A stretch of 64,000 nt of DNA, taken from the NCBI RefSeq assembly GCF_945859705.1, contig NC_079134.1, forward strand, positions 153,857,718 to 153,921,717, given 5' to 3'. This document shows, piece by piece, positions 58,890-64,000 of this stretch (its first letter is position 1; the number at the start of each line of letters is the position of its first letter). Under the pieces are notes generated by a model. The model had not been told where the DNA came from. It worked only from the letters and a program-made list of their open reading frames with translations, and searched no databases. Position numbers and translations under genes: made by a program. The stretch comes from Episyrphus balteatus. Lineage: Eukaryota; Arthropoda; Insecta; Diptera; Syrphidae.

Positions 58890-59740
58890 TTATAGGGTAA
58901 ATAGGGGTAACACGACATTGAAAAAAGAGGCTATTTTCTAAACGGTAAGTCGTAAAGAGTTGACTTTTCTTTTAAAAGATAGACAAATTTATTCAATAGT
59001 TAAAAAAGGTATTGAAAAAATTCAGAAAAATTTCAAAACCAAGTTGTGAGGGTTTTTTTGCAGTCATAGACCTTCGACAAAAGACTGATTAGAGGTACGC
59101 AAAATTTTGCACAGAAATTTGAGTTACACCATAAGAAAGATATTTAAAAAAAAAATTAGGGGTCTAAAACGGATTTTTTTCATAGGCCCTGTATTTTGAA
59201 ATAAAATTTTTTGAAAAACAACCTAATTTTTAGGGACATTTTTGAGTAGTCTTTTATTTTTTTGGAATTTTTAAAAGTCTGCAAAAAATCTTAAATTTAT
59301 AGAAAATATAGGTTTTAATCATGCGCATGCATGTACAAACTTTTGAATTTTTAAATCGATTTTTGACCGAATAACGGGAAAAACAATTTTTTTTGTCCCA
59401 AGTTTTTTGGCCGTTTTTAACAGTTTTTTATTTTTATCTTTTTTTCTTCAATAGATAAATGAATGAAATTTACAGTGTAGATAGATAATAGGCAAGACTA
59501 TATTTGTACAAAGTTTCAAATAATTTTGTAATGACAAATTTGAAATATCGGTAAAATAAAACTCTATTTTTCAACACGTTACATCTTTTGATCTGGAGCT
59601 TACCAAAATTTGATTTATCTTTATTGAGCATCCTGATAATATTACCTTTCATTTGATATATCACACATAACGCTACATTCACTACAAGCTTCACAATGGT
59701 AAATTAAAAAACTTAAAAAATGTTTTTAACATAGGCCACT
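58890..59740 (+). repeat. R1 dispersed family sequence inside Helitron 2
   Basis: GGGTAAATAGGGGTAACACG, AATAACGGGAAAAACAATTT, TTTTGTCCCAAGTTTTTTGG and GATATATCACACATAACG match R1 copies at 22177-23732 and 42991-44740. Confidence 0.75.
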
Positions 59741-59866
59741 TTTTTTTAAATTTTAAAGGTGAATATTTTTAAATTAATTGGACGAACTTTTCAAGTTTTG
59801 ATTTCTTTTTTGTATTGGGAATTATGACAAATTACAAAGTCGAAAATAGAAATAAATACAAGAAAT

Positions 59867-59895
59867 GGCGGAACGAAGTCCGCCGGGTCAGCTAG
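59867..59895 (+). terminator. Helitron 3' terminal hairpin and CTAG end
   Basis: Six-base-pair stem GGCGGA/TCCGCC with loop ACGAAG, then GGGTCAG and CTAG. In Helitrons this hairpin marks the end of rolling-circle transfer; it is not a transcription terminator. Confidence 0.85.
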
Positions 59896-60272
59896 TAGTT
59901 GTTATAAAGTTCTAGTAAATGAACTATGTACGTATCCTTACAATTTTACTTGTTAAAATTGGCTCAAGTTCTATCGCCATCCACTTCAAATTAAATATGC
60001 ACTTTTGTTGTGTCAATTTCGAATAACTTTACAAGAGTTTCCACTTTAACTTCACCCAGAGAAGAAAAAAAAAACTACTTAAAAAAAAAGTTAATTTAAG
60101 GGTTGTTAAAAAATTGTTCATGTTCATGGTTATGGTTGTAGACGAAGAAAGTTAAACTATATAGGACTTTCATCACCTAACTACCTTAACTCCAACTCCA
60201 ACAGCAACAGCTGCTATACTTCTAATTATATTATACCAACCAACGGCAAGCAAAACGGCCATATTGGACAGC
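59896..60272. other. Spacer; contains target site of the next element
   Basis: No gene. TTGGACA at 60264-60270 is repeated at 62743-62749. Confidence 0.5.
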
Positions 60273-62742
60273 CAGGGGCGGATCCAGGATTTTTTTCTGG
60301 GGGGGGCACAAGGGACGGATTGGCAAAAAAAAACAGCAATAACAGTTAGAAATAAAGTGAAGTACCATACGACTGACTAACAAGCAGAAAATTTTAACGA
60401 CCCACAGTGGTCTAAAACCTGGCCAAAAATATTTAGGCACATTTCCCACATCAAATAGGTACCAAATGACCAAAAAGTTATTCGGAAGGAAAAATTTTCA
60501 TTTTCTTGTTACAGTAAAAGCCACTTAAGTGCTAACCCTCTTACTCCTGGATTAGCCGGAAGAAAAAAAATATAAAAAATCAGAAAATGCACGTACAATT
60601 CTGTGCTATATTAAAGTTAGTAATCTATTCTTTGTTTAATTTTTTGACTTAAGTTGTTTCACCAAATAGATTTTGAGAAATTAAGTTTTAAAGATGAAAT
60701 TTTGAAAAAAAAAAAAATGTTTACGTTTTTTAATTGATTTTGTATAAAATTTTGCAATATTATGGACATAATTATACCATTAGTTAATGACCTAGTAGTT
60801 TTTAGTCAAATACTAAAGACTTCATTCTAATAAATATTAAAGTTCCTAAGAATAACAAAAAAAAACTGAATCCTACTTTTTAACCGGGAAACCCAGTTTT
60901 TTTTTTTTTTATTTGCATTAACCTTTTGTAACCCAAGGTCGTAAATTTAAAAATTAATAAGTCAATCGATTGGCCTTTATCTTTAATAAAACACGTATTT
61001 TTTAAAAATTCAATTAAGTCATTATTTACTTAGTTATTTCGATATTTTGGGAGTAAAAAAAAAGTTTAAATAATTTATTTTTATATAAAAATTCAAAAAT
61101 TCAAGCAAAAAACTATCTAATATTAATTTTTAGGCACTTTCCTAAAATCCAAAAATAAAACCCCGTGGGGTTTACTAACAAAAACTATTTTTTTCTGAAT
61201 TTCGTAGTTTTTATACAAATTTGCTTATTTTCAAAAAAAGCCCAACTTTCAACATTAACTGTCAATTAAAAACTATTGGTGCTATTTATTAGAAATTTGA
61301 AGTACTATTTCGATAAAGCAATACTTAAAGATTATAATATTAGAAGCTTCAAAAGAAAAAAAAAATAGTTTGTAGAGCTTTTATGCAATCTTTTTCGGTT
61401 TGTTACAGAAATGTCACATGGGGCTACAAGGGGTTAAATTGTTTTATACCTCAAGAATATTGTGTTCAAATCGTAGGTCTCTTGGAGCCAAATTGACCAA
61501 GTTATAAGTATTTTAATACTACCCTTAGGAACGTTTTAGTCTTTTAGTCCAGAGTTCAAAACTTTAAATCGTTATCCCCACAACTAATGTTTTCAACGCC
61601 GGTGCTCCTCATAACTTCAAAACTACTACACCGATTCTTTTGAAATTTGGAACACTATTATTTTTACATATTTTTAGAGGTATCCCTGGAGAAATTTTCT
61701 CAATAAAATAATATTTATAAAAATCTATAAGTAAGGGTCGCTTTTGAGGTGTTTTTTTTCAAGGGGTCTTTATTTTCGGGGTGCAAACTTGGGCAAACTT
61801 CTGAAATGCAAGTTTGTTCTACATATATAGCAGTTCTATTATGTATAGTTTATGCAATTTTGTGACGTGTTCCGCTATTTTAAAAACACTAATGTTGAAA
61901 AAAAACAACGAAAAAAGTGCAAATTTTTTAACCCCTCTGTATGAAAAAATAGAGTTGCATATACAATAGACTGGGCCAAAAAAATAAAATATTTTTTTTT
62001 TGAAAGTTACTTCGAAAATCTTGTTCAGGATGATGAAAAAAAAATTTGGTGAAAATTTGAGCCGTTAAAAAAAATTTTAAGAGGTCTATCATCGGTGTTT
62101 TTTATTTTTATACATGATATGATGTTTTACAACAGAACTGCTAGACGAACAAAGTAAAAAAATTTCTGTTCATTTTTTCTTATATAAAATTAAATTTCCT
62201 ACAAAAAAGATCTAATTGAAAATTTTCGTCAGACGAGCCGTATTCGAGTAATTAAGCTTTTTAAATCGAAGTGTTTTTTCAATTTGTCTGTTTCACTTTG
62301 GAATTTTGTGATGAGCAAATAAGTGAATAGAAAAATAAAACCTCGACAGATTCTTATAGGAAATTTAATTCTCTACAAAAAAGGTCTTGTAGTAATTTTT
62401 CCTAAATTGAGTTTTGAAGAAGTTATTCACGATTTAAATCGAGAAAAAAATTTAAAAATCAATTTTCAATTTCAAAATTTTCTAATTCACTGAAAATTCA
62501 ATATTTTCAAATAAGCAAGATGTTTTCTTGTAGGGAATTAAACGTTCTATAAAAAGTTCCTTGGCAGCAAATTAATTGCTTTAACCGTTTTCGCCAGAAA
62601 TAGACAAGAATTTCACTCAAGTTCTTTCTGTTATTATTCATATATTTTTAAAACTCTTATAGTTTGATTTCCTTTAAGTATGAACTTTAAGTTCTGGGGG
62701 GGGCACGTGCCCCCGTGCCCCCCCCCCCTGAATCCGCCTATG
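60273..62742. mobile_element. TIR element, 2.47 kb (CAGGGGCGGATCCAGG ends), likely hAT-like
   Basis: Left CAGGGGCGGATCCAGG then a G-run GGGGGGGCAC; right, inverted, CATAGGCGGATTCAGGGG and a matching G-run. TTGGACA flanks both sides within 0-2 bp, compatible with a 7-9-bp target duplication. The interior is AT-rich; 61960-62620 shares phrases with the arms of 33008-35486 (GGAAATTGAACG-, CTACAAAAAAGG-like). No transposase frame. Confidence 0.75.
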
Positions 62743-63506
62743 TTGGACACGAGTGCTCAACAAATTCTTGTTAAAAAACCACCTCCCTCTGTTGAGTTGA
62801 GTTGTGTTGTGTATTGCGAGAAGCTTATTTGCCAGGCAAGTTTTATTCAACGCCAACAGGCTTATATTTTCTATTGTGTGTTGGATATTTATATTTTTTT
62901 TTTCGTTGTTTTAGTTAAAAGTTAGTCGTCGAATTTGTAAAACATTTACAGCTTGATAATTATGAATGCAACCATCAGGGGGTAGCTATTACCTCTCTCG
63001 TACAAAAGTATACCAATGGTGTTTTCTATTGTAAATCCCAAAAATTGCTATAATATTTTGTGGTTTATAAGAAGGTTTAAGGGCAAATTAGTTTCGGTTA
63101 ACAAAAAAAAAAAAAAAAAAAAACACTTGGAAATGTAGCTATTTTCTTTCTTTTGTTCTTTTTGATTGAAATTATATAAATTTTTGTGGTGGAAACAATT
63201 TGGAAGAAATCTTTAAGTTATGGTTGTTATTTCGCAATGTTACAAAGGAGCAGGAGTCAAGGAAGAAATTATTTCGCCAATAGGTATTAAATTAATAAAA
63301 TTTAAAACAGTTAAAGTGGAGGCTTTAAAATAATGAAAAGGGTCTTTGCAAAAAGGAGGTTATGGACTATCAAGACTTTATTTTTAAGATTCTACCAAAA
63401 AACAGTTAATTTGGTACTCAAATAATTCCGAAAAATATTTCTGGAAAGTCTTAAAAAAAGCTAGATAGAAGTAGCCTTCTACACTAAAACACATCAAGAT
63501 TCGGTT
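62743..63506. other. AT-rich spacer, nothing recognised
   Basis: Includes a 24-bp poly(A) near 63103. No gene or repeat supported. Confidence 0.4.
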
Positions 63507-63952
63507 TTTTACTTGCAATATAGGTACTAGTTTAGGATTCAGAAAAGAATCGAACTCGAGATATAGTCCTGTAAGAATAGACGAAAAATTGTCAAAGAAA
63601 GGAAAAAAATTGTAACAGGCTGATTTTTGGTATACAGCTTGGAGTTAGTTCTGAAGTCCTGAAGTTTCCTCTGTCTGCTAGTCCAATGATAAAGGGTCAA
63701 AGGTCACAGCATTTTTTATTTTACAAAAAGTTTTAGACAAAAATTATGTTCTACAAAATTGTAACAAAAATTCAAAAAAAGTTTTTGAAAAAAAAAAATT
63801 AAAAAATGTAATTTTTTAACTTTAGGTACCTATATATTTTTTTTTTGATTTTTTTTTTCTCGAAACTTAACAAAATCTTAAATTTCCAATAGATATTTAA
63901 GATAAAGCCACTTTAAACTACAAGAGCAAGTACGTGCGACCCAGTCTTGAAT
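63507..63952 (-). mobile_element. Helentron-like element, copy E (inverted), microsatellite lost
   Basis: On the minus strand: 5' signature AAGACTGGGTCGCACGTACT, CTTGCTCTTGTAGTTTAAAG, interior, and a 3' end at 63510-63560 matching copy D (CGAGTTCGATTCTTTTCTGA, TAAACTAGTACCTATATTGC). The (GTCY)n core and much of the middle are deleted. Confidence 0.7.
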
Positions 63953-64000
63953 TAAACAGAATTACACATAAAAGTTAAGTTTGGAATAAAAACAAATATA

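Larger units (their letters stand above)
58754..59895 (+). mobile_element. Helitron 2, non-autonomous, joined head-to-tail to Helitron 1
   Basis: Starts TCTATTATATATATTAAAG immediately after CTAG of Helitron 1 and ends with hairpin GGCGGA-ACGAAG-TCCGCC (59867-59884), seven bases, then CTAG (59892-59895) followed by T. The outer flanks of the pair are A (56566) and T (59896), the AT insertion site of Helitrons. Most of the interior (about 58890-59740) is R1-family sequence. Confidence 0.88.

Overview
This window looks like AT-rich, non-coding nuclear DNA from an insect, most likely a fly (Diptera). Reasons: very A/T-rich background, no bacterial-type gene packing, a decayed jockey/CR1-type non-LTR retrotransposon, Helitron and hAT-like elements with readable ends, and a family of short elements carrying a (GTCY)n microsatellite core that closely resembles the dipteran mini-me/DINE-1 (non-autonomous Helentron) type. 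I see no intact host gene, rRNA, tRNA or CRISPR array. The only protein-coding sequences I can recognise are dead transposon genes: a reverse transcriptase fragment (13334-14468) and a Helitron PIF1-type helicase fragment (57605-57973).

Layout. 1-4.9 kb: a dispersed repeat, a nested palindrome (642-1597) and a composite TIR element (1866-3510) holding a 14-bp minisatellite, AGCTC arrays and a tandem 0.4-kb duplication. 4.9-10.7 kb: the most striking object, a 5.8-kb foldback whose inverted arms of about 0.7 kb contain hAT-derived DNA and short runs of a 10-bp motif; it encloses a compact promoter-like block (TATA, initiator, two GTAAG splice-donor motifs) and then 4.1 kb of GC-rich, nearly T-free 10-bp satellite. 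10.8-20.1 kb: a succession of TIR elements and MITEs, several with target-site duplications, and the 5'-truncated LINE. 20.3-24.1 kb: copies of a dispersed family (called R1 here). 26.2-30.7 kb: two mini-me/Helentron-like elements, one expanded to a 1.58-kb (ACAGACTG)n array. 33.0-35.5 kb: a hAT-like element with an 8-bp target duplication, itself holding a 16-bp-type array, a 132-bp near-perfect palindrome and another TIR element. 36.0-39.7 kb: more TIR elements, one nested inside a Helentron-like copy with the pre-insertion site recoverable. 43-48.5 kb: two inverted R1 copies. 51-52.8 kb: a 10-bp minisatellite abutting another Helentron-like copy with (GTCT)n. 54-55.1 kb: a 72-bp satellite. 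55.3-59.9 kb: a hAT MITE that landed in the first bases of a Helitron, followed by two Helitrons joined head to tail (CTAG/TC junction). 60.3-62.7 kb: another TIR element. 63.5-64 kb: a deleted Helentron-like copy.

The remaining stretches (about 24.1-26.2, 31.2-33.0, 40.1-43.0, 44.7-47.1, 48.5-51.0 and 52.8-54.0 kb) look like single-copy intergenic or intronic DNA in which I can support no gene. Nothing here works as a pathway. The biology is a nested transposon landscape in which mobile elements repeatedly seed tandem repeats. All element boundaries were read by eye and need alignment.
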